Origin: Aquamicrobium defluvii
GTDB lineage: Bacteria > Pseudomonadota > Alphaproteobacteria > Rhizobiales > Rhizobiaceae
NCBI RefSeq assembly: GCF_004363725.1
Contig: NZ_SNZF01000013.1
Coordinates: forward strand, 1 to 64,000
Length of the DNA stretch: 64,000 bases
Reading direction: 5' to 3'
In this document: in pieces, positions 7,943 through 15,717 of the stretch
Layout of the letters: each line of letters begins with the position of its first letter
How positions within the stretch are numbered: position 1 is the stretch's first letter
The notes under the pieces: generated by a model
What the model saw: the letters and a program-made list of their open reading frames with translations, nothing else
Databases searched by the model: none
What the model was told of the DNA's origin: nothing
Position numbers and translations under genes: made by a program

Positions 7943-8374
7943 CTATGCCGTGGCGATATAGGCCCTGATTTCCTCGGCCTCGCGTTCGACATCCTCGATG
8001 CGGCGCTTCACCACATCTCCGATCGAGATGATTCCATGCAGTCTGCCGTCCTTCTCCACCGGCAGATGGCGGAAACGCCCCGCCGTCATGATCTCCATGA
8101 TCTCGTTGACCGTGTGGTTCTCGTTGCAGATCTTGACCTTCGGCGTCATCGTGTCGCGTACCGGCATATCGAGCGCCGCTGCCCCATGCTTCGCCGTCAC
8201 CCGCACGATGTCGCGTTCGGAAATGATGCCGACGATCTTGCCCTCGGAATTGGTCACCACCAGTGCGCCCACCCGATGCTCGGCCAGTATGCGGATCGCC
8301 TCTGCGAGCTTCTCGTTGGGGCCAAGGGTAAGAACGTCATAGCCCTTTTGTGCGAGAATGGCTTTAACCGTCAT
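7943..8374 (-). CDS. CBS domain-containing protein
   Basis: A 143-residue cytoplasmic protein consisting of a tandem CBS pair. CBS1 spans about residues 8-60 (LGPNEKLAEAIRILAEHRVGALVVT, GIISERDIVRV). CBS2 spans about residues 75-130 (ENHTVNEIMEIMTAGRFRHLPV, GIISIGDVVKRRI). Such stand-alone CBS modules bind adenine nucleotides and act as energy sensors. The target cannot be deduced here. Its neighbour upstream on the same strand is the rhomboid gene, separated by about 200 bp carrying an intergenic repeat, so it probably has its own promoter. Confidence 0.85.
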   Translation of the reverse strand: MTVKAILAQKGYDVLTLGPNEKLAEAIRILAEHRVGALVVTNSEGKIVGIISERDIVRVTAKHGAAALDMPVRDTMTPKVKICNENHTVNEIMEIMTAGRFRHLPVEKDGRLHGIISIGDVVKRRIEDVEREAEEIRAYIATA

Positions 8375-8480
8375 TGCGTCCTCCTCTGCGTTCAGCCGGC
8401 CCGCTTCAACCGGCCATCACGTTCGCTGGGGCATGGTGCGCTCTCGTTGCCGCATTTTCAAGCGCCGCGGGCGATTGCCC

Positions 8481-8583
8481 TGAAGCCTGTCGCGATCTTC
8501 CAGATTCGCTCCTTACACTTCAAATTCCTGCTTTTACGGATGTTGTCCCGAACCGGTTCCCACTTTCGGGCGGCATGCTTTAG
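8481..8583. repeat. Intergenic palindromic repeat, module B
   Basis: This segment is closely similar to the reverse complement of 52855-52959: GTCGCGATCTT.CAGATTCGCTCCTTAC, then CCCGAA(A)CCGGTTCCCACTTTCGGGC.ACATGCTTTAG. Its right end supplies the stop codon of the rhomboid gene. The left hairpin has decayed arms, while the right one is better kept. It is a Rhizobiales-type dispersed repeat rather than a gene. Confidence 0.8.
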
Positions 8584-9314
8584 TACCGCCGCGGCAGACC
8601 GGCTTCGAAAAGCCTCAGCCCGAAGAAGCCGGCAAGGAAACCGCCGATATGCGCCTCCCACGCGATCTGGGCTTCCTCGCCCGGAACCATGCCGACAAGC
8701 CCGGTGACGAGGTTGATCACCATCCATACCGCCAGGAAGGTGATGACACTGCGCGAACGGACGATTTCCCCCATCGGCAAAGGGCGTCCGGCGAAGGCCC
8801 CTTTCCCGGTCGAGCGGTCGATGCGGAAGGCGAATCTGGCGGCGGCGCCCATCATGCCGGAAATGGCGCCCGACGCTCCGACAAGCGGCGCCTGCCCCAA
8901 AGGGTGGATGGCGTAAAAGAAAAATGCCGCGGCCAGACCCGTAACGGCGAAGAATACAGCGAAGCGGATTGCGCCGAGCCGGTTGGCGAGCGGCGAGCCG
9001 AAGGCCGCCATCCAAACCATGTTCACGGCAAGATGGGCGAAACTGCCATGCAGCAAAGCATAGGTGAACGGACTGGTGAACGCATAGACATCCAGAACAT
9101 AGTCGCCGGAATAACGAATGGGCACGAAAGCCGTGCGGATGATCAGATCGAAATCCTGATCCGGCGACAGAAGATAGGTGCGCACAAGATGAATGCCGGT
9201 GCACAGAACCAGCAGCACCAGCACGATACCGGGAAGATTGAAGACAGGCTCCCGGCGGGGGGCGGTGCGTGGCGCCGTGTCCCAGGGTTCGGGCGCGCGG
9301 TCGGGTTCGCTCAT
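8580..9314 (-). CDS. Rhomboid family intramembrane serine protease
   Basis: A 244-residue polytopic inner-membrane protein with about six hydrophobic segments. Catalytic features are the nucleophile motif GASG (Ser about 148), the partner His in EAHIGGFLAGF (about 222) and the conserved SFAHLAVNMV loop/TM2 motif. Rhomboids cleave transmembrane substrates within the bilayer; the substrate here is unknown. The N-terminal 25 residues are cytosolic and rich in Pro/Arg. The TAA stop lies in the edge of a dispersed repeat (8481-8583). The start at 9314 follows a GGATGATCC... leader without a strong ribosome site. Confidence 0.88.
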   Translation of the reverse strand: MSEPDRAPEPWDTAPRTAPRREPVFNLPGIVLVLLVLCTGIHLVRTYLLSPDQDFDLIIRTAFVPIRYSGDYVLDVYAFTSPFTYALLHGSFAHLAVNMVWMAAFGSPLANRLGAIRFAVFFAVTGLAAAFFFYAIHPLGQAPLVGASGAISGMMGAAARFAFRIDRSTGKGAFAGRPLPMGEIVRSRSVITFLAVWMVINLVTGLVGMVPGEEAQIAWEAHIGGFLAGFFGLRLFEAGLPRRY

Positions 9315-9726
9315 GGAGGATCATCCTGTTCGAAGGTTGCCATGTAGGCGAGGTCGGGCCGTTTTCCAAACGGCGAATCGTCACTTCCCCGGCGAATCAC
9401 GGCTCGGAACAGGCAAATCGAATCAAAAAAGTGGCCGTTCAGGGTTTCCCCCGAACGGCCGATCGAGCCCCTCGGCTCCCCTGGACCTTTGACCGGAACA
9501 CCGCCGCCTTCGTCAGGCGGGCCGTTTTCCAAAGTGATTTCAACGTCTCACAGGAAACGGGCGTTCGCAATCTAAACCCTTTGTTAACCTTAACGGCCTC
9601 GAGCCGTGCACAAGCCTTCGCAAGACTGGCACGGTTCATGCTGCGCACCGCATGTAGGTCGTCGGAAATGTCCTCCTGTTCATCGTTGGGACAATCAGAC
9701 TTCAGATTGCACAGAGCGGAGTGAAC
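9315..9726. other. Intergenic region between the rhomboid and PAS genes
   Basis: This 410-bp divergent region holds the candidate small RNA (9425-9535) on the minus strand. It also holds the presumed promoter of the PAS gene, near an AT-richer stretch at 9570-9595 containing TTAACCTTAA. The short minus-strand frame across 9311-9532 has no family resemblance and is probably not a protein. Confidence 0.5.
9425..9535 (-). ncRNA. Candidate small RNA with three stem-loops and an intrinsic terminator
   Basis: Read on the minus strand there are three successive hairpins. The first has 5-bp arms CCGCC/GGCGG (9504-9520), the second GAGCC/GGCTC with a 4-base loop (9465-9478), and the third GGCCGTTC/GAACGGCC (9433-9460). 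An ACTTTTTT tail at 9432-9425 follows the third. No minus-strand gene upstream needs this terminator, since the next gene to the right is on the plus strand. The arrangement is that of a free-standing Rho-independent sRNA. The 5' end is a guess and I cannot place it in a known alphaproteobacterial sRNA family. Confidence 0.45.
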
Positions 9727-10368
9727 ATGAAACTCGCAGGATCCATCGCACTGTTCCATTATTGGAATCGGCTGCGCGACGGACGCTCTGCGCCGAAGCG
9801 TACGGAAATCGAGCCGGCGGACATCAGGAAGCTGCTGGCCGACACGTTCATCCTCGAAAAGGATTCGCGCGGCGAAGCTGTCTTTCGCCTCGCCGGAACA
9901 CGGCTGTGCGCCGCCTATGGACGGGAACTGAAAGGATTCAGCTTTCCTTCCCTGTGGCGCGCGAAGGACCAGCGGCTGATTTCCCGGCTCGTGGACGGCG
10001 TCTTCCAGAAACACACCGTCATGCTCGTCGCCTATCAGGCGATCAGCCGAAGCGGTCGCAAGGTGCCATTCGAATTGCTGGCGCTGCCGCTTGATGGCGG
10101 AGCCGAAAGCCAGCGTTGCCTCGGTGTCGCCGCGCCCGCCCACAAGCCATTCTGGCTCGGGGCCGACCCGGTTGTCGATGCGACCATCGACAATATGCGG
10201 ATCGTCGACCCGCAAGCCGAGCCGATCGCGAGACCCGAACGGCCTGCAATCGGAACCCCTGCCCTTGCTCCCGACGACCTCGATGCTGCAAGCACGCTGG
10301 CGGAGTATGGCAGGGTCCGCAGAATCCGGCATCTTCTGGTGCTCGATGGCGGCCGCGAGGACCGGTAA
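9727..10368 (+). CDS. PAS domain-containing protein (PAS_5 type)
   Basis: A 213-residue soluble protein. Residues about 5-140 match the PAS_5-like domain frequent in alphaproteobacteria: LFHYWNRLRDGRSAPKRTEIEPADIRKLLADTFILEK, FRLAGTRLCAAYGRELKG, FELLALPL. No kinase, GGDEF or other output domain is attached, and the last 70 residues look disordered. A partner-binding or sensory role is inferred. ATG 9727 is preferred to GTG 9721 because a GGAG sits 5 bp before it. It is followed by the PilZ gene, which suggests a signalling pair. Confidence 0.75.
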   Translation: MKLAGSIALFHYWNRLRDGRSAPKRTEIEPADIRKLLADTFILEKDSRGEAVFRLAGTRLCAAYGRELKGFSFPSLWRAKDQRLISRLVDGVFQKHTVMLVAYQAISRSGRKVPFELLALPLDGGAESQRCLGVAAPAHKPFWLGADPVVDATIDNMRIVDPQAEPIARPERPAIGTPALAPDDLDAASTLAEYGRVRRIRHLLVLDGGREDR

Positions 10369-10478
10369 CGCCCGTCGCTGCACCCGGTTCATTTGCTGCT
10401 TGTTAACCTTCTCTGGTCATAATTGTGGCAAGAATCCGTCCGGCCAAGGGCGGGACGGCCAACGGGGTGCAGGCGGTT

Positions 10479-11096
10479 ATGAATTCAGCGGCGAATGTGC
10501 AGACGCCGTCCCAGTCCGAAAGGCGCAGTTTCCAGCGCGTCCGGATCAAGGTCTACGGTCGTTTCATGCTGGAAGACAAATCCGAGCATCCCTGCCAGGT
10601 CATCGAAATGTCGCCCGGAAACATGGCTCTGCGCACGGATCGCATCGGCGAACCGGGTGAGCGGGTGATCGCCTATATAGATCACATCGGCCGCGTCGAG
10701 GGTGTGATCGTGCGCACCTTCCAGAGCGGCTTCGCCATGACGGTTCTGGCCTCCGAGCGCAAACGCGAGAAACTCGCCGCGCAGCTTACATGGCTTGCCA
10801 ACCGTCACGAACTCGATCTGCCGGAAGACCGCCGCCATGAGCGCGTGGCTCCGCGTAACCCGATCAGCGTGCTGCATCTGCTGGACGGGCGCCAGTATCC
10901 CTGCCGAATCATCGACCTGTCGCTGTCCGGTGCGGCAATAGAGATCGAGGTGAAGCCGGCAGTGGGGGTTCAGGTGACACTCGGCACCATGCGCGGACAG
11001 ATCGTACGCCACTTCGAGGAAGGCGTGGCGATCGAATTCGCGATTGTCCAGCGCCCGGAAACGCTCGACGCGGAATTCAACGCTCCCCGCAGCTAG
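10479..11096 (+). CDS. PilZ domain-containing protein
   Basis: A 205-residue protein with two PilZ-like units. The first (about residues 13-100) has ERRSFQRVRIKVYGRFMLEDKSEHPCQVIEMSPGNMAL. The second (about 115-195) has the c-di-GMP-type RRHERVAPRNPISVLHLLDGRQYPCRIIDLSLSGAAIEIE, with an RxxxR and a D/NxSxxG motif. It probably binds cyclic di-GMP and affects motility or exopolysaccharide. The start at 10479 is chosen for family fit. Its stop codon lies in the first bases of a dispersed repeat (11093-11197). Confidence 0.85.
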   Translation: MNSAANVQTPSQSERRSFQRVRIKVYGRFMLEDKSEHPCQVIEMSPGNMALRTDRIGEPGERVIAYIDHIGRVEGVIVRTFQSGFAMTVLASERKREKLAAQLTWLANRHELDLPEDRRHERVAPRNPISVLHLLDGRQYPCRIIDLSLSGAAIEIEVKPAVGVQVTLGTMRGQIVRHFEEGVAIEFAIVQRPETLDAEFNAPRS

Positions 11097-11197
11097 AGCA
11101 GCGGGCGCCCGGGCATATCCCGGCTGCCGCCCAATCTGCTTGCTTTCACCGCATTTATGCAACGTCAGACGATTCCGTCCGACTGTAAATGATCTAG
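11093..11197. repeat. Dispersed repeat containing the CAGTCGGACGGAATCGTCTGA-type core
   Basis: A segment with inverted ends (CTAGAG at 11093, ATCTAG at 11192-11197) directly after the PilZ gene, whose TAG stop is part of it. Its core (11149-11185) matches 45802-45838 at 35 of 37 positions. It includes an internal hairpin GGGCGCCCGGGC...GCC. It is a recurring intergenic repeat of this genome. Confidence 0.8.
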
Positions 11198-11607
11198 CGC
11201 CATACCCGCCCTTCCTTCGGCCTGTGCAGCACGAACGAGATGGATGCGTTGTGGCCGCCACGTCCGATACGACGCCTCGCCTGAAAAGGCATGCGGGAGG
11301 CGACGATCATCAGGCCATATCTGAACCCGGCCGGACATTCCCGATGGTCCGGCACCGATCAGCCAGTCCGCATGGCCTTCCGGAATGCATGGTCATGGGG
11401 AAAAGCAAGGCACATTTCCCGCCAGCCTTCCCCCGCCCCTTGCCGGCTCGGACCTCGTTGGAAAGATAAAATTTGAATCAATTCTGTTTTAAATTTTATT
11501 CTTGTTTTATATTAAAACGATCTACGTTTTACTCAATATCTTCTTCCGTACTTTGCGTCAAATAAATCCGCACCTGTCATTGTCTTCTCAAACGGGGAGA
11601 CATCATA
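11198..11607. other. Intergenic region upstream of the transglutaminase-like gene
   Basis: The left part (11198-11465) has no supportable gene. From about 11465 to 11575 the sequence is markedly AT-rich, with stretches such as AAAATTTGAATCAATTC and TTTTATATTAAAACG. This is the likely promoter region of the following gene, and an ATG preceded by GGGGAGA closes it. Confidence 0.5.
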
Positions 11608-12213
11608 ATGACTTTCAACCGGGGCGCTTCGCTCATCACGGCTCTGACACTGCTGCTCGCCTCGCTCGGCATGGCCAATGCGGGCGGCAGCCATATGCAC
11701 ACCGGAGGGCGCACGACGCAGCCGGTCGGGCATTATGAATTCTGCCAGGGGCTTCCGCAGGAGTGCCGCCAGAAAACCCCGAAGAGAGGTCCCGTCGAGC
11801 TGTCGCGCAAGCTGTGGGCCACGATCATCGCGGTCAACAATGACGTCAACACCAGCGTCATGCCGCTCACCGATATGGAAATATGGGGCCGCGAGGAAGT
11901 GTGGTCCTATCCGGTCAACGGCGAAGGCGATTGCGAGGACTATGTTCTGGAGAAGCGCCGCCGCCTGATGCAGGCAGGTGTGCCCGCGGGCAACCTGCTC
12001 ATCACCGTGGTGCGCCAGCCGAACGGCGAAGGCCATGCGGTGCTTACCGTTCACACCAGCATGGGCGATTTCATTCTCGACAATCTGGAAGGCAAGGTCC
12101 TGCCCTGGTCGGAAACGCCCTACACCTATCTCAAGCGCCAGTCTGTGCAGCACTCCGGCGTCTGGGTCTCCATCAGCGACGGTCGTGCCGACGCCGTGGC
12201 CAGCGTCCGGTAG
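11608..12213 (+). CDS. Transglutaminase-like cysteine peptidase (BTLCP, DUF920 type), periplasmic
   Basis: A 201-residue exported protein with a signal peptide (residues 1-25, ending near ANAGG). The BTLCP catalytic triad is visible: Cys109 in NGEGDCEDYVLEKRR, His143 in GEGHAVLTV and Asp158 in ILDNL. Relatives of this family (for example LapG) cleave periplasmic or surface proteins, sometimes under c-di-GMP control. No LapD-like partner is nearby, though the PilZ gene upstream is a loose link to c-di-GMP. The ATG at 11608 has a GGGGAGA ribosome site. Confidence 0.85.
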   Translation: MTFNRGASLITALTLLLASLGMANAGGSHMHTGGRTTQPVGHYEFCQGLPQECRQKTPKRGPVELSRKLWATIIAVNNDVNTSVMPLTDMEIWGREEVWSYPVNGEGDCEDYVLEKRRRLMQAGVPAGNLLITVVRQPNGEGHAVLTVHTSMGDFILDNLEGKVLPWSETPYTYLKRQSVQHSGVWVSISDGRADAVASVR

Positions 12214-12294
12214 CCCCCCGGCCGGAACCGGCAGTTCAGCTTCACAGGACAAACCCGGTCGAGTCCCCCATCCCCGTCCCGTGACCGGGTTTCA

Positions 12295-12331
12295 GGAGCC
12301 GGCCCCTCCCCGAGGGCCGGCTCCACTTTTT
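12295..12331 (+). terminator. Rho-independent terminator after the BTLCP gene
   Basis: The perfect stem GGAGCCGGCCC / GGGCCGGCTCC (12295-12324) is followed by ACTTTTT. A second stem-loop with arms AAACCCGGTC/GACCGGGTTT lies just upstream (about 12251-12292). Confidence 0.85.
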
Positions 12332-12349
12332 AAAGCGGCCCTGACCGGA

Positions 12350-12883
12350 TCAATCCTCAAGCGGTGTGAGGCCGGCGTTGAACCGCTTGCCGTTCTCGAC
12401 ATAGTGCGCCGCCGACTGCCGCAATTTCTCAACCGCGGCATCGTCGAGGGTTCGCGCGACCCTGGCCGGAGAACCGACGATAAGGGAATTGTCCGGGAAT
12501 TCCTTGCCCTCGGTAACCAGCGCACCGGCGCCTACCAGCGAGTTCCTGCCGATCTTCGCCCCGTTCAGAACGATCGCGCCCATGCCGATCAGGCTGTTGT
12601 CACCGATGGTGCAGCCATGAAGAAGCGCGCGGTGCCCGATGGTGCATCCCTTGCCGATCGTCAGGGGAAAGCCGGGATCCGTGTGCATGATCGTATGCTC
12701 CTGCACATTCGTGTCCTCGCCAATGGCAATGGGATCGTTGTCGCCGCGAAGGACGGCGCCGAACCAGATCCCGACATTGCGGCCGACCGAAATATTTCCG
12801 ATCAGGGTCGCGTCGGGCGCCACCCAGTTCGTCTGCCTGTCGTCGAAACGCGGTTCAATTCCATCGATTGCGTAGGTCGGCAT
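12350..12883 (-). CDS. Gamma carbonic anhydrase-like hexapeptide-repeat protein
   Basis: A 177-residue left-handed beta-helix protein of the YrdA/PaaY group. Hexapeptide turns run from residue about 25 to 130 (DATLIGNISVGRNVGIWFGAVLRGD, IGKGCTIGHRALLHGCTIGDNSLIGMGAIVLNGAKIG), with a C-terminal helix. Candidate zinc-binding histidines are His67, His84 and His89. Many relatives are annotated as carbonic anhydrases without proven activity. In alphaproteobacteria some gamma-CAs associate with complex I. It is divergent from the membrane-protein gene at 13010. Confidence 0.85.
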   Translation of the reverse strand: MPTYAIDGIEPRFDDRQTNWVAPDATLIGNISVGRNVGIWFGAVLRGDNDPIAIGEDTNVQEHTIMHTDPGFPLTIGKGCTIGHRALLHGCTIGDNSLIGMGAIVLNGAKIGRNSLVGAGALVTEGKEFPDNSLIVGSPARVARTLDDAAVEKLRQSAAHYVENGKRFNAGLTPLED

Positions 12884-13009
12884 GTCATCTCCTGATTAAA
12901 CTGACCCGGTATCGGGACCGTACCTTTACGCTCCCTTTACCATAAATCTCCACAGTCGCACCTGATGGGCGACGGTCGCCCTGTCGCAAACCACGTGTCC
13001 GGGTGCACG

Positions 13010-13747
13010 ATGAAAGAGGCAGCTGCAACGCAGCAATTCAGGATTGTCGATTCGCCGCTGATGACCAGGGTCTTCTACGGCCTTGTCGCGCTGGCGATCC
13101 TGTCGCTTGCTGTGACGGTGGCCGGCAAATGGCTCGGCGAGCGCATCGCAATGGGCGGTCATACCGACGATACGACGATCCACGCCATCGTCGTGGGTGA
13201 CAATCTGCTGGCGGTTCCGGCCAACATGATCCGGTTCGAGCAGGCGAGGCGCAACGGCAATGCCGAACGGCTCGACCTCTATGTACGCTACCCGGCCATG
13301 GAAGGTTACAGCAGCGCGGCGCGCGATGCCTTCAACCACGCGGACGCAAGCGACTCCATCCTGTTTCTGGGCTTTTCGGAACAGATCATGTCACGCGATA
13401 TGAGTGGGCGCTTTGGGCCGATCTACAGTTCACTGATCGTCAGCCCCGGAAAGCCGGGGCCAGCCGGCATCACGTTCCACGAGTTTCCGGAAAACTCCGG
13501 CTATCTGGGCGAGATGCTCGCCGTGGCCGAACGGCCGGGTCGCGACCCGTTCGTGGCCCGTTGCCTCACCGGGCCCGCCGCCGAAAAATCGCTCGCGCCA
13601 TGCGAACGGGACATTGTGGTGGGCGACCGTCTCAGCCTCACCTACCGCTTCCCGCAGCGTTTCCTCGACGAATGGCAGGCGCTGGATGCGGCGGTGGAAA
13701 ATTTTGCCGCATCCATGCTGGGCGCCTCAGCCGCGCAATCGCGCTGA
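13010..13747 (+). CDS. Conserved hypothetical single-span membrane protein
   Basis: A 245-residue protein, not assigned to a named family. One membrane segment lies near the N-terminus (VFYGLVALAILSLAVTVAG, about residues 20-40), followed by a roughly 200-residue domain predicted to face the periplasm. That domain carries the segments NLLAVPANMIRFEQARR and ERLDLYVRYPAMEGYSSAARDAF, and two cysteines (RCLTGP, APCERD) that could pair. A longer frame from 12965 exists, but neither start has a good ribosome site. The anchored extracytoplasmic location is inferred. Confidence 0.65.
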   Translation: MKEAAATQQFRIVDSPLMTRVFYGLVALAILSLAVTVAGKWLGERIAMGGHTDDTTIHAIVVGDNLLAVPANMIRFEQARRNGNAERLDLYVRYPAMEGYSSAARDAFNHADASDSILFLGFSEQIMSRDMSGRFGPIYSSLIVSPGKPGPAGITFHEFPENSGYLGEMLAVAERPGRDPFVARCLTGPAAEKSLAPCERDIVVGDRLSLTYRFPQRFLDEWQALDAAVENFAASMLGASAAQSR

Positions 13748-13769
13748 AATCCCGTCTCGCGCCGACGGA

Positions 13770-13973
13770 TCAGCCGAGGTCGATGTCCAGAATGGCCATC
13801 GAGAAATTGTAGTCGCCGTCGTCCTCGTCCTTGAAAACGATGCCGAGGAATTCGTCGCCGATATAGACTTCAGCCGAGTCGTCCTTGCGCGGACGGGCCT
13901 TCACTTCGAGGCGCGGATTCTGGAAGACGCGCTTGAAATAGGCGTCGAGCTTTCGGATTTCGTCGGGTTTCAA
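13770..13973 (-). CDS. DUF3126 family protein
   Basis: A 67-residue acidic cytoplasmic protein matching DUF3126 over its whole length: EIRKLDAYFKRVFQNPRLEVKARPRKDDSAEVYIGDEFLGIVFKDEDDGD. The function is unknown, though it is well conserved in Rhizobiales and usually sits next to cysE, as here. It is convergent with the membrane-protein gene and lies about 115 bp downstream of cysE on the same strand side. Confidence 0.85.
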   Translation of the reverse strand: MKPDEIRKLDAYFKRVFQNPRLEVKARPRKDDSAEVYIGDEFLGIVFKDEDDGDYNFSMAILDIDLG

Positions 13974-14088
13974 GGATTCTCTCCGCTAACGGGCTGGATA
14001 TGAGACGCGCTTCTTGCACGCACTCATTCCTCTGTAAAGGCAAGGCAACAGGTTGCGCCCTGCCAAAATTTCCCGGCGACCGTCGGCC

Positions 14089-14934
14089 TCAGATATCGAA
14101 GCTGATGACCTGGTCCATCACCTGAGAAGGCAGAAGCTGATCCATTTCGCGCGACGGCTGGTCCTCGCAACTCGTCTCGCCGACAATGCGTGCCGGCACG
14201 CCCGCCACCGTCTTGTTGTGCGGAACATGTGACAGAACCACCGAACCGGCCGCGACTTTCGAGCAGTGGCCTATTTCGATATTGCCCAGAATCTTGGCCC
14301 CCGCCCCGATCAGCACACCGCGACGAATCTTGGGATGACGATCGCCGCTTGCCTTGCCGGTGCCGCCCAGCGTCACATTGTGCAGAATCGACACATCATC
14401 CTCGATGACCGCGGTCTGGCCGACCACGAGGCCGGTGGCATGGTCGAGGAACACACCCTTGCCGATACGCGCGGCCGGGTTGATGTCGGTCTGAAACACC
14501 GAGGACGACCGGCTTTGCAGATAGAGCGCGAAGTCCCTGCGGCCGCGGTTCCACAGCCAGTGCGCAAGGCGGTGCGTCTGGATGGCATGGAAACCCTTGA
14601 AGTACAGCACGGGTTCAAGAAAACGCTCGCAGGCCGGATCCCGGTCGTAGTAGGCCTGAATGTCGACGCGCACGACCGTCGACCACTCCGGATCGTCCTC
14701 GCGCATCGCATCGAAGGTCTGGCGGATCAGGTCCGCGCCAATATCCTGATGCGCGAGCCGCTCCGCCAGCCGGTGGATCACCGCATCCTCAAGGCTCGCC
14801 TGGTTGAGGATGGTGGAATACAGGAATGCCGCCAGCAGGGGATCGCGATTGACGGCAGCCATCGCTTCGTCGCGGATGGAACGCCAGATCGGATCGACCG
14901 GTTGCAGCGCATTGTGGCGCAAGAGCGTGTTCAT
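14089..14934 (-). CDS. cysE: Serine O-acetyltransferase
   Basis: Acetylates L-serine with acetyl-CoA, the first step of cysteine synthesis. The 281-residue protein has the helical N-terminal domain (IWRSIRDEAMAAVNRDPLLAAFLYSTILNQ) and the hexapeptide beta-helix. The catalytic segment is VLYFKGFHAIQTHRLAHWLW with DINPAARIGKGVFLDHATGLVVGQTA, then TLGGTGKASGDRHPKIRRGVLIGAGAKILGNI. The C-terminal tail, which carries the feedback-inhibition region in homologues, ends SQVMDQVISFDI, like known cysteine-sensitive enzymes. It is transcribed alone from 14934. Confidence 0.93.
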   Translation of the reverse strand: MNTLLRHNALQPVDPIWRSIRDEAMAAVNRDPLLAAFLYSTILNQASLEDAVIHRLAERLAHQDIGADLIRQTFDAMREDDPEWSTVVRVDIQAYYDRDPACERFLEPVLYFKGFHAIQTHRLAHWLWNRGRRDFALYLQSRSSSVFQTDINPAARIGKGVFLDHATGLVVGQTAVIEDDVSILHNVTLGGTGKASGDRHPKIRRGVLIGAGAKILGNIEIGHCSKVAAGSVVLSHVPHNKTVAGVPARIVGETSCEDQPSREMDQLLPSQVMDQVISFDI

Positions 14935-15717
14935 CTACTTGTCTCCGCCGCCCCGGCCCCAGGCACGGCGCGCTTGAATATCGCAGGCCGGAGCACAGGC
15001 TTCACGGCCATACACAACGGGCCAGGTCGCCGCCCGGCCAATTTCCCACAGCTATAAAGCAGTTCCGGCAACCGGTGAACTCAATTTTCCTGATCATGGC
15101 TTCAATTGGGTTGCCTTGCCACGAAGTCAACCTGACGACGAAAAACCGCGCGGTCGCGGGCATTGGCCACAGGCAAGTGGGGCTGTCGCTTCTCCCCGAT
15201 ATCCACATAAGCGGCATACAAGATGTTGGGGGTCATAAAACTTGCAAAACGAGCCCTTGACGAATGCCCTTCGAGTCGCCTTTTATTGGCCATGCGTTCG
15301 GTGTTGCGGACGCGGCCGGAGAGTTTCGAGCCCGGTCTTTTTCCCGGATAAAGCGCGTTTGGTCCGCATGTTTTCGTTCAGAACGGAAGGCTGCGGAAAC
15401 GTCTTTTTGCGTCTGGAAGCAGATGAAAGGCTCGAAATTTTTGTCGTTTAATACTATATTTAGTGTTTGCGATCACCCTTCCGGCTAGATAGTGTGGCGC
15501 ACTCCTCCATACGGAGGGATTGCAGTGATTTTTGATCCCGACAGGCGGATGGCCTCTGGCGCTTCCGCAATTGTCGTGGAGCCGGTTGCCGGTCACATCG
15601 GAAAGGCAGGCTCGGCCCGCCACTCCGACGTCTTGTCCGGATCAGATGCCGTTTTTCGGGGAACGGGTTGGGCGGACGCCCCGAAAAGCGCTATATGTAG
15701 ACGAAGGGACAAACGAG
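14935..15717. other. Long divergent intergenic region between cysE and nrdJ
   Basis: These 780 bp contain no gene I can support. The left part should hold the cysE promoter. The stretch 15430-15500 contains the NrdR-box candidate and an AT-rich core-promoter-like segment. 15500-15717 would be a long nrdJ leader. A cobalamin riboswitch was looked for, but its conserved core was not seen. Confidence 0.5.
15451..15495 (+). promoter_or_regulatory. NrdR-box candidate(s) upstream of nrdJ
   Basis: ATACTATATTTAGTGT (15451-15466) matches the palindromic NrdR box (ACAC-TATATA-GTGT type) at 14 of 16 positions. A weaker right half, TAGATAGTGT, ends at 15495, giving a centre-to-centre distance of 29 bp. 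Tandem boxes about three helical turns apart are usual for NrdR, the ATP/dATP-responsive repressor of ribonucleotide reductase genes. The first box is good and the second is doubtful. Confidence 0.6.

Noticed and set aside
9575..9600. CtrA binding site in TTAACCTTAA before the PAS gene
   Set aside because: The two TTAA halves are only 2 bases apart, whereas the CtrA site needs a 7-base spacer.
15496..15717. Cobalamin riboswitch in the nrdJ leader
   Set aside because: A GCCACT string near 15618 recalls a B12 box, but the rest of the conserved core was not found. A covariance-model search would settle it.
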